NCBI GenBank assembly: GCA_026874595.1
Contig: CM049313.1
Coordinates: 14,939,508-15,003,507, forward strand
Origin: Sipunculus nudus
Lineage: Eukaryota > Annelida > Sipuncula > Golfingiida > Sipunculidae
DNA: 64,000 nt
Reading direction: 5' to 3'
Made by a program: the position numbers and the translations under genes. The stretch's first letter is position 1. Every line of letters begins with the position of its first letter. Below the pieces are notes generated by a model. The model was not told the origin of the DNA, ran no database searches, and was given only the letters and a program-made list of their open reading frames with translations. Shown one piece after another: positions 41,561 through 55,200 of the stretch.

Positions 41561-41924
41561 ACCCTTTCACACGTCAAATGCAAGCTGGTTTCAAATCGTT
41601 TTGAATCTGAATTGAGCAGTTACATGTCAATCCAAAGCGTTTTGGCCAAAATGGTTTGAATCTAGCTCGAGGTGGTGTCAAACAGTTTTGAATGTGAATC
41701 ATTTTATCCGCAATGCTAGTGTCATGTGAATGCTCCAGTTCTAGATTTCAAGCAGCAGCCATGTGACAGCGCAAGCCATATGCTTGTCGTTACATTGTTC
41801 CCCATGTGGACGTACACTTCATACATTGTTGCTAGATGTCGGTGTTAACGCACAGATTCAAACCAATTTTGGCAAAGCAATTTGACCGAAACGTTTTGAA
41901 AACGTTTTGTGTGTGAAAGAGGTA
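41561..41924. mobile_element. MITE-like element with CCYTTTCACAC ends
   Basis: Left ACCCTTTCACACGTCAAATG, right inverted ACCTCTTTCACACACAAAAC. Inside, GGTTTCAAATCGTTTTGAAT and AATTTTGGCAAAGCAATTTG are related inverted blocks (CGTTTTGGCCAAAATGG, CAAACAGTTTTGAA). Flanks are CATA and ATTA, so the target duplication is unclear. Confidence 0.5.
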
Positions 41925-42517
41925 TTATGGTAAGAAAAGAGGACCTATTATTAACCCTTTTATCAAGTGTTCTTTAACTGTAACCAGTAATATTTGTACT
42001 TTTGTATCCAGAAAAAAAATATTTGTGGGTTTTGGATCAGGGACAAGGGGGAATCCCATAGCCCTCTTTTGCCTTCGCAGAGATTTGTGATTTACGGAGT
42101 GCTCTATGGTTATAACCAGATTACTAGGCATCTCAGTGCCATATCTACAAGAATAAATTCAGTCCTATCCATCGTCCCGTTCTTATTCCTCTTCCAGCCT
42201 TGCAGATGGCAAATTAAAAGGTTTTTCACTGGATAGTTACTTGGTTTATCCTTATGCAACTTTACCCCTAAGTTATCACCTAAGTGCATGTGATTGCGAA
42301 GTGAACACTGGCAGCTTCCCCCCCTCCCATAGCCGAAGAGCAAAAACAGGGAATTACCTATGGGGTGTATGACCTTGGGAACAAGGTAAAAAATAAATAT
42401 CAGGTGCAAATCTGGGACCTAGGACTAATATCCTGCCTATATTTCAGCTTTTAAAAATTCAGACAGAAATAAACTTATCAATGTTTATAAGACTCCCCTG
42501 AAATTAACAATGGATGG

Positions 42518-42531
42518 GGGGGGGGGGGAGG
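42518..42531. repeat. Poly-G tract
   Basis: A run of about 12 G followed by AGGG, between genes. Confidence 0.85.
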
Positions 42532-43009
42532 GTACTTATTTGTGATGAATATTTGTGGATGATCCGAGAACATCCAAGGAATAATCCCCAAAGCTAGAGA
42601 GTTAACCTGGGTCATTAAGTTTTTAATTAAAAGGATTCCTTTTCATTGTAAGTAAGGACAATTTCTTTATCCCAGGTATGGGTTAGGGTCATTCAATGGT
42701 ATAATTTTTGTTCTAGAGCTGGCCCAGCTGTGATCTAACCAAGTCTTAGTGAATTATGAAACATTTTCTGTGTAGAAAATAAAATTTTCTTATTCAGAAC
42801 CCTGTCAGGGTATACTAGTCTTTGATCAGCTTGAACATCAAATTGACTACAATTTACACAACCAGTTACCTGTCCTACTTAATGCAAATTGTCATTGTAG
42901 ACCTCTAACATGAACACATGGGTACAAAATACAACATTACAAAAAGGTGAAATAATATTTTTTAAGAGAGAAAAGTAAATATGAAAGAGGGGTGTCCATA
43001 ACTAAGGTT

Positions 43010-44268
43010 CCTTTGAGATTTTATATAATTTATTTAGCAACAGCTTCATCAGCTGCTGGGATAAGACAGAACCTTCAAAGAATGCTGCTACGTATGTCCT
43101 GTTCTTGAAAACGAATTATGATCACCCTAATTCACGTTAATCATGACATAATTACAAATCAAATGAATCAAGTGACTTATTTGGAGTATGCAGCAACATC
43201 TTTGGTCTTTCTTATATGATTCAGAAATACATCTCACTCTTATTAAAATTCCATCTTTTCCTTCTAAAGTCTATCAGATCAGATGGCAGTGCCATATTCT
43301 GAACCTCTCAAGACCGGTTTGCAAATAAAAAGTTAAATATTTTCTGCTAATTGTGAATAAATTATGTAAATGATGTCTACCGGGCACAGAACCTGATTTA
43401 AAATACAATGGATACCCATAGAATTCGTAATAATATCCAAGTTTGTATCTGAAGAGCTTTAAAAGAAACCAGTGTATTACAATTGGACTACCAAAAGCTC
43501 AGCGGTGCAAGCAGAAATAGTATGATTACCAAGAATGTGTGAAAGTATGTAGTTATTGATAATCAATAATTTATGCTTTGTAAAAAAACAAAGGTGAAGG
43601 ATAGTCCAACACAGGCAATTCAATGTTCAATATTCCTTGAACTACACCTGTTGAAGATTATACGGCTTGCAATTCAATTACATGTATCTGATCTACAGCA
43701 TAAACACCAAACATGAATCATTCGGAGCAGGGAGAACTTGGTAAATTACTGAAATAAAAATATGAACATTTTTTTTAATTCCCAGCATTATTAAGAAAGT
43801 GTGCTGGAACAATGTATGCAGTGTATGTGTTATAAGCTCAGGATATTATTCTTCAAGGATCCCTCACCGATTCATGAGACAAACGTATCGTTAATTACAT
43901 CCCCTGTACTGCACTAATTGCCATTTACGTTATAGCCTGAGCGTGAAGTACCCCTTCGTTATTTGTTGATGATGTTTGCATGTGATGTGGCTGAGATCCT
44001 TAGGTATACACCAGGCAGTGTGCTATACATAAACATATGGGTGGGACTCAATTTGTAGGTATAATACAATAAACAATACATATGCAAATAATAGATGTAT
44101 ATTATGGCCCATTCTGCTCTGTAAATATGGACTACAATACATAAATACTCAAGAGTAGAAGGCTAGCAGCATAATGTAGACCCAGCCTGTATGGTTTTAT
44201 CATTGCCTACAAATCTGTGAGCTTTTAACACCTGCCCGTGCTGGCTTTGACTAGAAACTCTGTATACA
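43010..44268 (-). other. p66 3' untranslated region (inferred)
   Basis: About 1.25 kb from the stop at 44269 to the first AATAAA on the minus strand (43034-43029). Unique, AT-rich, no repeats seen. The true cleavage site is not known. Confidence 0.4.
43029..43034 (-). terminator. Candidate p66 polyadenylation signal
   Basis: AATAAA on the minus strand, the first after the stop codon. A weaker ATTAAA lies near 43780. Confidence 0.35.
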
Positions 44269-46267
44269 TTATTTCTTCCACATGTTGGGAGGCATGGATC
44301 GAGGAATCATGTCCAAGAGATACTGTCTGTGTAGATCTGTCATACTCTTAGGCGGCTGACCATACGGAAACATGGCCCGAGGGTTAAAGGGCTGGAGACC
44401 GATGTGAGGCCCCCTCAGTGACGCCTGATGAGCCTGGATTAGATTTTGGTGTGCACGGTACGGTTCCGGGGGTGTTTTGTACACATTTGACATGGTTGGT
44501 ACCCCCATTGACGTGTGGGCTGTTGGTGGCTGGTGAGCAGCCGGGGCGGTGGTAGAAGGCTGCTGCGACTGCTGTGGTTGCTGTTGTATTTTCTGTTGCT
44601 GTTGTTGCTGTTGTTGCTGTTGTTGTTGCTGCTGTTGCTGCTGTTGTTGTTGCTGTTGTATTTTCTGCTCGATCTCCTGTTCCTGTTGGAGGGCCTTTAC
44701 AAATGCGCTCTTCAGTCTGTTTGTGTGTTCCTGTTTCAGTGCCTTTTTCTGATTAGATGTCACACAGTTCTCACATATGACATTTTTGGAGCCTGGTTTT
44801 TCTCGCTTCCAAACTGGTGTGAAATCAGTCTTGCACTGAACACAAACAAACGGGTTGAACACATACTTGACATCTGGGGCAGCCTCACCCCGTGCACGTG
44901 AGTCTGCTTCCTTTATGAACCCCACCACTTCCTCCAGCCCACACAACAGAATAAACTCATTGCTGGCCAGACTGGGGATAAAATTCATCTCTGGCGGAGG
45001 CGGCTTGGGAGGTGGGATTTGGAGGAGTGTCTTTTCAAGCTGTTTGCGGAGAGCGAGTTTGGCAGCAGCTTGCCTCTGAGCAGGAGTCTGCTCCGGCTGT
45101 TGAGGAAGCTGGGGCTGTGGAGGAGGAGCGGAGGGACGATATCCCTGAATGACGCTGGCCTGAGTCGACCCTGACTGTAAGTTGCGCATGCTCTGATGCA
45201 TCATCTGATGTGAACGTCCATGAGGACCCATCACAAGCGGAGGTGGGGCGTGGCTTTGAGACTGCCCGTGTTGAGAGCTACTACTTGAGCGACCGGGATG
45301 TATGGGCACTTGTTGAGATCTGCCGTGCATGGTCCGAATGTTTTGCGACCCTCTCACCAGAGGTGGAGGTGTGTTGTGAGTGGGTCGTGGCGCAGGGGGC
45401 TTCGGTGGGTGGTGAGTTGTTCCGTTTTCCTGGATATGACTGATCATCTGACTCTGTCTCAATTTCTTCAGCAGCACCAGTTTGGCCTCTTCATTCCTCA
45501 GTTCCTCTTGCAGCCTTTTAATTAAACGTTGCCTCTCTTTCAGCTGCTCTGGGGTCATCTCTACAAATCCATTCACCATTCCTTTCACCTCTGTGTCCTC
45601 CTCCTCGTCTGATAACATTATTATATCAGATCCACCGTTGGCACTTTTTGTGGCTCTACTTAAGTCCATTGGAGCGTCATTTAATGTATTCACGTTTTCT
45701 TTATTATCCTCAACCTGACCATTTCCTGATGCTGCAGCAGGCTTATCAGATGCAGCTGTATCAGAGGCAGCAGATGTGTTATCGCTTGTAGCTGTATCAG
45801 TGGTTGCAGCTATGTTATCACTTGCAACTGTGTTATCAGCTGCAGTATCGTTATCAGATGCAGTGGACTTATCAGCTGCAGATGAGTCATCAGTTGCAGC
45901 TGGGTTACCTGATTCAGCTGTATCATCAGATACAGATGAACTTTCAGAACTTTCTGAAGGTTTAGTATCTTCATCTTTTACTGCATCCACCTCCATTTTT
46001 TCTGGAGCATCTTTAATAGACTCGCTTTCAGCACCATTTTTATCATTCTGGCTTACTTCAACAGTTTTGCCATTTTGACCATCATTACTACCGTCCTCTT
46101 CAGCTGGTGTGTCATGGCTGGCTTCCTCACTAGTTTTAATATCAGCTGTCATCTCTTTTTTTCTGGTTAATTCCAAAGCAGCTGATTCATCTTTGGGTTC
46201 ACTTGGAACATCATCGAGATGCTCTACAGTTTTCTCATCCTCATCTTCCTCATCTCCCATTCTCTGC
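44269..46267 (-). CDS. GATAD2: p66 exon 3: CR1, linker, GATA finger, poly-Q, C-terminus
   Basis: A single 2-kb exon. The acceptor is acttgcag|GCAGAGA at 46267 and the stop is TAA at 44269. It encodes both conserved regions of p66. The ATG at 46260 gives a long open frame by itself, but the upstream exons join in phase and add the conserved MKRAS segment, so it is probably not the start. The C-terminus reads LHRQYLLDMIPRSMPPNMWK. Confidence 0.95.
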
Positions 46268-49200
46268 CTGCAAGTACCAAAAACATCTATCTATCATCTA
46301 TCAATGTCCTGTCTGTATCACTGAACAAGTGACCCATGGGTCATGACGCTCAGCTGACTGGGAAGAGGTTTACAAAGGGAAATTTTATCATCTGAATGGT
46401 AGTATATACCCATTCAACTGAAGCATCAAACAGATTAACCAACAGGCCAAGATTGTGTCTGTATTTATATATCTCAAAATTAGAGAAAAAAAGCGCAAGC
46501 TTTTCTATCAAATTTTCCATTATTCTGAGGGATACTTCGGAGTCCTATAGCTTGAAGGATATGGGAAACAGAGACCTAATTTCAGGTTTCCACAGACCCT
46601 TTTCATGGGCCTCCTTGCATGACAAGAATGAAGATTCTAGGTCAAGTTGTTATGATTTGTACCCTGCTGACAGGTAACCACATCTTTAAAGGTCTCAAAA
46701 ATAGAGAAAAAATTAGTAAAAATTTGAAAAAAATTGAGGTGGCGCACCAAGTCTGCAGAAACTGATGGAACAGCTCATGATCAATATGTATGCCAAAAAT
46801 CATGACCATTTGTGTTGTAGTTATTGAGATACTGCAGTTTTTGTATCAAATTTTTCATTATTCTGGGGGGTATTTTGGAGCCATACAGCTAGAAGGATAT
46901 GGGTAACAGCGACCTAATTTCTGGTTTCCATGGAGACTTCATAGGTCTCTCAGTATGTCAAGAATTAAGATTCTAGGTCCAGTTTTAACAATTTGTGCCC
47001 TGTTAACAGATGTTCACATTTTTAAAGGTCTCAAAAATAGAGAAAAACATTTGTAAAAAATCGAAAAATACAGGTGGCGCCACCAGTCTGCAGAAACTGA
47101 TGGAACATCTCATGATCAATATGTATGCCAAAAAATCATGACCATCAGTGATGTAGTTAATGAGATATTGAAGTTTTTGTATGGAATTTTTGACTATTCT
47201 AGGGGGTATTGTGTGGCCCCATAGCTCGAAGGATATGGGTAACAGAGACCTAATTTCTGGTTTCCAAGGAGATTTTTCATGGACCTTTCAGAATGTCAAG
47301 TTACAAGTTTCTAGGTCCAGCGGTTACGATTTGTGCCAGGTTAACGGACAGACGGACAGACAGACAGACAGAAGGACGACGGACAAAGGGTGATCGCTAT
47401 AGCTCAGACGACTTACAGTCAGCTGAGCTAAAAATGTCATCAAAAAGGCCTTACAATTAAAATGAGAAAAAGTAGAGTGTTAAAGTAAACTTCATCTTAC
47501 AAAAAGCTACACTTTTCTGATTAACGTCCTCTAATTCTTAAAATGAACACCATTAGGCCTATAAATACAACATAAATATTATAAATATTTTTATGTGATA
47601 ACACTACTACCAAGATATAAAATGTGGCAATAATAACTTCATAAAATAAAGGAGTTAAATTTGCTATTTATTTAAACAATTCGCTCAGCTGAATTTTGGA
47701 AAATATTAGTAATTGCAAAATATTTTTGTTTCTTATGGTTTTTCCATGTATATTACCATTTGAAAAGCTAGGAGAAAATGGCCCAGCTTATATGAAACTC
47801 TGTAAATTATAGAATAATGGACATGAGCTAAAGCATATGGACTGTGTAATAAATGAAACCTTTGGCCTGAAACCATTTAGTGATGCACCGAGGGAAAAAA
47901 TGGGCTTACGGTAAGTGTCATATAAAAGTTCCATTTCATAAACAAATAATGTGTGAAGGTAATTAATTTTTCAAAAGTTAAATTTATGGCCATATGAGTT
48001 AAAAATTAATCCCACAAAGTTTGACCAATATTTCTTATTGTAAAAACTAGATAAGTAGGCCCCACCAACTTTAAGAGATATGACCGAAATGCTACAAAGT
48101 ATTTATATCTTCTTAAATCTTGTCAGTTAACACTTTCATTAGGTCCTAATATTTTACCATATATGAATATTAGGATTAAATTCCTGAACATTTTTTTCTT
48201 TAAAAAAAATCAAAACTGTCCAAGTCTCAACAAAAAGAATTTTTTAACATTAAAATTATCAGCTTTGTCTTGTATATTAGTCCTGTGTATCAAAGCGGTG
48301 GGTTCAGTGAGGGGTCTGTTGTTACTGTTCATCGCTGAAATTATAAGATTCTTCTTGTTTAGAGTACAGGTCTGTCAACAGAATGGGGTGGGGGGGGGGG
48401 GGGGGGGGGGAGAGAAAGGCTCCCTGTGGTATTTATGCTGGCAGCCTGATCAAGCTCAACAAGAGAGAGGGCTTGCTGGAGTGATGGGATTACATAACAG
48501 CCTGGGGAGCATAGAGAGTTGCATTGAATGACCTAGAGTGACCTCAGTGGACTGCTTGACAATGTAAGGGAATACAACAAGAGCCCCCAAACAAATTCAA
48601 TAACTAGCCTCATTTTGCAGCTTTTATTTTTTTCCATATTTAAGATTTTAACAGATTTAATCCTTATGTGTACATGCTGTGAAAATAACATCCACAGTAC
48701 TTACAGGAAAAAATTGTGCCTTGGCCAAACTGAGGCAAAATTTAAGGTACTGATTTTATATTTATGCTAATAACTTAAAAAAATTGCAAATTTCAGATCT
48801 AATTTTCCGTATACAACTGAATTTTGATCTAATTTTGATTAATAAAAGATATATTACTGGAAAAAAGTCCATAGCTTTAAAATGTTTTGTGTTAAGTGAT
48901 CAAATATCTTTCCTGATTTTTTACAAAATGCATTATGTTTGAGCCCATAACTTTTTTTAAATCATATAATACAGACCTAATTTCTGGCATGTACATGGGA
49001 ACAATATAGAGGAATATTTATGGTAAATATGAGGAAAAACAGGTGAGTGGTTTCGTAGTTAGGCTGTCCTGAAATGTGAAAATAGGTTTTTAATAAAAAG
49101 TTGAGGTTTATCCTTAATTTCTCAAAGGAACAGAGTCGCAAAGACCCAGTTTTTGGCTTGGTAGGAGATCTTGGGGACATCTAACATTATGCCAACAACC

Positions 49201-52200
49201 TTGGGAGCATACAGAGCTGCACTGAATGACCAACAGTGACCACGGTGGACTGCTTGACAATGTAACGGAATACAACAAGAGCCTCCAAAAAAATTCAATA
49301 ACTAGCCTAATTTTGCAGCTTTTATTTTCAAATTTCAGATTTAAACAGATTAAATCCTTATTTGTACATGCTGTGAAAATTAGATCAACAGTACTTACAG
49401 GAATAAAACGTGCCATGGTCAAAACTGGGCAAAATTTAAGGTACCAATTTTTTATTTTTGTTAATATTTTTAAAAATTTAAAAGATTTTGATCTAATTTT
49501 GGGTATACAATTTAATTTTGATTAATTAAAGTTATATTACTGGAAAAAAAGTCCATAGCTTTAACATGTTTTGTGTTAAGTGTTCAAATATCTTTCATGA
49601 TTTCTTACAAAATGCATTATGTTTGGGCCCATAACTTTTTTAAATTATATAATACAGACCTAATTTCTGGCATGTACATAGGAACTATATAGAGGAATAT
49701 TTATGGTAAATATGAGGAAAAACAGATGAGTGGTTTTGATATTAGGCAGTCCTGAAGTGTGAAAATAGGTTTTTAATAAAAAATTGAGGTTTTTCCTTAA
49801 TTTCTCGAAGGAACGAAGTTGCTAAGACCTAGTTTTCGGCTTGGTAGGAGATCTTGGGGACATCTAACATTATGCCGAATTTTGGATTCCTAGGTCTTAC
49901 GGTTTCAAAACGTGCCACATCTACAGACGGACGAAAGGACGACGGACAATGGACCACGAGTATAGCTCAGATGACTTATAGTCAGCTGAGCTAAAAAAAG
50001 AAACCTCTCATCATTGAAAATACATGTATTTCCTCTACTTGCTCCTGAGCGCAGAGCAATTTTTCATGGAGGAGGGAGATAACTAAGACATGTTATTACC
50101 TTTTAGAGGTTGGGAGTTCTGTGTCTGATGTTTCTTGTTCATCGCTGGCTCTTTTCATACCAGAAGAGGATTCCTCACTGCAAAACAAATAAATAAATAA
50201 CATTAATTACCAAGATAAAGCTGTATTTGCATTTATTTACATGAAGTGCCCCATGGTCACATAATTTCAGGAAATCATATCAAGATGAGCCTAAAACCAC
50301 TTTTTGATGATATTTAGTCATTGGTGAAAATGCAAAAGTGCTAATAAATTGCACAAATATGGGTCAAGGTCAACTTAAAGTTGACCAGTTTGAAAGATAC
50401 ATCAATCGATGCCTTCCACTAAATTAGTGCAAATCCAATCAAAACCCTTGGTGCTACTGCGCTAAAAAACAAAATGATATCCAAAGTCTACTGTGACTTG
50501 ACCTTGAAGTTTAAAATGGGTACTATTACAGAAACTGATCAATGAATAATGCATGGTTTGGTCCAATTCTGATGAATAATACTAATTAACAGAGGAGCCA
50601 AAACCATTGATAAAGGTATCCTGTCTGACTAATTGTTCTGGCTAAATTAGGTCAGAATGACCTCATTTTAGAAAACTATGAAATCAGAATGCTGCAATAC
50701 TGATACACAAGAATATTTGACAATTTGCCAAAGACATGCCTAAAGCCACCAAAAATTAAAGTACTACATTGATGCCTTCCACTAAATTAGAACAAAATCC
50801 AATCAAAACCCTTGGTGCTATCATGCTTACATACAAATGATGCCAAAAGTCTACTGTGACTTGACCTTCAGAGCAGAGTGAAAATTTTTTTTGCCTCAGT
50901 AATACAGAATTATGATATTATACTGAGAGATGCCAGCATGTAGGAGATGTAAGCATTTCAAAAGTGCGGACACACACAGACCCAGACACCCACCTTAATT
51001 AACAATAACCTCCCAGATGGGGTGTTGAATGATAATTTATCAAGAGAGTATAAATTACAGAGACCTCTGTGTATACATCATATCCATAGTGTAATACAAA
51101 TAAAACCAAGACAAACATTTGCCCTAATTTTCTTTTTAGTTAGGGGAGTTATATTCAATATAGCAAACTGCTGATATTATATTCGAACCATTCATAAACA
51201 TATAGACTGGCTTGGACTTACAAGTAATTAAAAATATTAAGGAATACATTCTTTATCTGTTTCTTATTTAAATGTCAATTGGGTTTTCTTGCAGTAAGGC
51301 AGGGTAGCCAAGAAATATACAGTTCACATTAAAGGTAAACAGCCTTGTCCTAATTACAGACTAATTACAGACAAAAATAGTGCAGGGTCGCTGATGGAGG
51401 TCAGTCAACAGGAAGTTGGCATTTCTTTCAGCCTGTTCCCGTATCCTGGAACACTCAACAACCACAATGACTCATTTGTCAGAGCTCTTCTTTTTGTAAT
51501 TTAATGATAACAGAATGCTTTGAGGTTTGAAAAAGGGAATGCGTCCATGGATGTATCAACAATCCAGGACACTGGTTCTCAGCTTCTATGAGCATATATT
51601 TTATATATTCAGTGGTCTACCAGTTTAAACCAACACCAGGAATGTCCTATATGTGAGAGATTTTAAATGTGTTAATGTTCATTTGAATCTCCTGCTACTC
51701 TTACTAATGATGCACAGGAAATAAAAATGACATGGGGTAAGTCTGCATTGTAAAATAAAAACTAGCAACACATATTTTTATATATATCATGCATACCAAC
51801 CAGCACCATTTCGGCCCTATGACATAAGAGTGTCTACAACCAGCTTACTGGTTGTCAGTGCTGTTACATCCTTCAGCAAGCAATGTACTTTTAACTTTTA
51901 AGGTGCTATGAAGATGCAAATATTGTTATCATTTTTCCCACAACGCCTCATGGCCTGTAATTACACTGTCACTTGACATAAATAATACCAATTTTGAGCT
52001 TTTTTAGTATACTTTCTAACAACTCCTTAGATGAGCAAGAAAAATACCATTTTAACTCAGACTATTGGTCAATCCCTCTGTATATTTGATGAATTTCTGA
52101 CCTCATGAATACAAGCATGGCATGACTGGTGACCAGATGCAACCAACTTGTACGAAATACAGGAAATTACCAAAGAGACAGTTTCAGTTTGGGTTGTGAG

Positions 52201-55200
52201 TTCACACATATTCTTTTGTGTTAATTCTTCATTTATAGCCTAGTGTTAAGATTATGGACTGTTTACTACTATATGAATGCAACATGATGGAAGACCACTG
52301 TGATGCATTCCTCAATATGACTTGTATCACAACTCAAAGTTAGGCTTACCAGCCCAATATAAATGCCTATACCGAGTCGTGTTGTCATGGCTATATACTC
52401 ACAAGAGCTCATACATAGTCATATTTGATCTAAGAATCACATGCACCTCACAAAATATATGATTTGTGTTACATGTATTACCTTACATTAACAGGAACTT
52501 AAATTGAAACTCTGAATTTCTTTTTGTTTATGTTAGGACAACCTTATTTTCTGTTAGTCTATTATAATATTACTGAGACATTGATATTTACAGCTGGTGG
52601 CTTGGACTACAAACACAGGTATTGATTTGTAACTTACAATCATGTTACTGTGAAAAACCAATGGTGATGGTCTGAACTGAACCAAAGGTAGCATTTCTGG
52701 AAAATGCAAATTGAATAAAAAATTAAAGCCAGCTATTCACCTAACTATTCTGTAAATTTAATGTGATGTCTGGCTTACTCTGTGTACATATTAATGGACT
52801 GCAGGTAATTCCTTTGTTATGAAAAGTTCTTACAACACTTCTGTGACAGATGTAAGAGCTTGTTTATTTACAAGCTAAAGTTAACCAGGTACATGCGCCA
52901 TAGTTGACAAACAGAAAATTCATTTTAACTAAGGTGGCTGGTTGTGTAAAGTTGAAAGGTAACTAACTAGTTTTAAACACTTCGCAAAACTGGTTTGTCT
53001 GACTTGCCACAAAATGTCCTTGTGGAATGTGTTAGGAAAATTTTGGCAGGAAGTCAAATGCTGTTGAAATATGATGTAGATATTTAAAAATAGCCTGGAT
53101 GTGGTTGGATCGGCATTTTGTTGCCAATTTTATAAAAAGTTAATGGGATTATCTTTAAGTGAACAGATGTCAGATATCGGAATAGACCCCTTTAAACTGC
53201 ACGACATGACATTTGTGAAAACTGAGATGCACTGCAGCCTGCTGCCACAAATCCAGTGTAATATATATGTAACTTAACATGAATTTATATATAGATACAT
53301 GTTATTCCATAATGTATTCATAAAGTAAATTTGTATTACATTGAATAGTGAATAATAAAAGGGAATTGTCAGATCACTCATGAACAAAGGTCTATAGATA
53401 AATTGACAGCACAGAAATCAATTGATGAAAGATTTTTATAACTACTGCATACCATAATTATATGTTACCCTATGCTGAACACTGAACCCCCCCCCCCCCC
53501 ACCACCTTCCCTATACAGCTTTCATAAAACCATTCAGATCAAACCATTATGACTCAACCAATATAACAACATTATGAAACGAGTTGTAAACACATGATAA
53601 AAAAGGCTTAAGCCCAGGTTGCTCGATTTATATCGATCTTAAAAAAGGTCAGCAGAAATTGATGACAACATATCTAAAGGATTAAAGGGATGCAAAACAG
53701 CAATTATAAAACAGAATACCATTCACACTCCTGATAAACGTGGAGGAACATGGGCTGAAGCCCGCCACAACACTGGCATTACTCAATAAAACAGGTGTTT
53801 ACATTAAACTTGAGATTGACTGAGACCTCTAAACAACATTACTAGCAGGGGGAATGTAATTAACTTTATATTCAGTACGATTCTAGATGTCTAAAATCAG
53901 ACTGTTACGGTTATTTTATATATGATTAGATGAGATGTTTAGGTCAGAGAATGGGATCACAGCCAACTTAAACAGAGCTGATGTAGATATTTATAAATAT
54001 TTGAGGTTGAACTTGAAGACTACCACTATATTTAGAAAATCCACCAACCTCTGTACACGAGAGGCAGTAATCACAGTTAAATATTTCAAAAGACTGTGTT
54101 CAGCTTAAAGCTTAGGCCTGACATGTAACCTGTACTATAGGCTGTAGGGCTCTTTGTTAATTGTGGACTAAGGAGAGTATTAGTGGGTTTCCCATGGCAG
54201 ACACAGAACACCGTCACGATCAATTATCATTTTACTCCAGACCGCTCCTCCTGTACATATACCCTGAACAAATGAATATATTATACAAATACATGAAAGC
54301 CGATGGGCATCATGTCTGGACCTGTCTGGCAAATAACCCTTTATAAGGCTGATTAATTTGAACCTCGTGTATATGTCAAATAGTGGAACATGCTTCAATG
54401 GTTCCCAATTACCAGTATACAAGAAATGAAGCACAACCAAGTTACAGCAAAGCATTGTATGTGTATACTTTGTGTGTTTATTTATGAAACACAAGAATTT
54501 TTTTGGGTGGCTGCACTTTATAATCAATATCAGACCTTTAGATCACCACTAAACAATCTACTTAAAATTTACTGCATGAAAATGCACACTTCATCACGTG
54601 AAGGCAACAAAATCAAGGCAAGCTGACAAGTAGTACATTACAAAGACTGCAGATATGTGGCTATTTAATGTTCCTATTTCACCAAGTGTACATTTAACAC
54701 CAGTCTGAGTCATAACATTTGAAGTCTTTGTGCCAGGCAGTAGCAGTTAATGTATGGAAACAGATTGTAACATCAAATTGAAGGGTGGGGGGCCTGGCAG
54801 TCAATAAAAGGGACCATCCTATCAACTCCATCCGATTTCCATTGTAAACTAGTAAACCAGTAGGTTGTCACAAATGACAGGAAAGACATGCAAACAGTTC
54901 TGTAATGAAAGAATGTTTTAATGTATGGCCAGGTTATTCTCACACATCTCTTTGCTGACCTACTTAGGGCCAACCTAATGTAATTAGGGTTAGAGAATTT
55001 ACATTTCCATGGCACTGTATTTTAAGTTATTTAACCTTGTATGTGGCAAGCACAAAATGAAACCCATGTGAGATCCAGAGAGTTCAATGAGAATTTTTCA
55101 ATAATGAAGTACATGACAGACCATTAAAGTAATTTATAGGAATTGAATGGATGGGTACTAGTTTGAGACATTTATTATGTAGGGATTGTAGTCCTCTGCA

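Larger units (their letters stand above)
46268..50099 (-). other. p66 intron 2, mostly repeats
   Basis: Almost filled by repeats: the 46325-47431 element, the 48495-49900 duplication with CAGCTGAGC ends, and a poly-G run. A stretch at about 47435-48380 is AT-rich and unrecognised. Confidence 0.6.

Noticed and set aside
44515-44901. Plus-strand ORF rich in Leu (and overlapping Cys-rich and Val-rich frames)
   Set aside because: Antisense of the poly-Gln tract of p66.
44269-46260. p66 starting at the ATG at 46260
   Set aside because: Two upstream exons join in phase through consensus splice sites and add the conserved MKRA segment; the ATG is probably internal.
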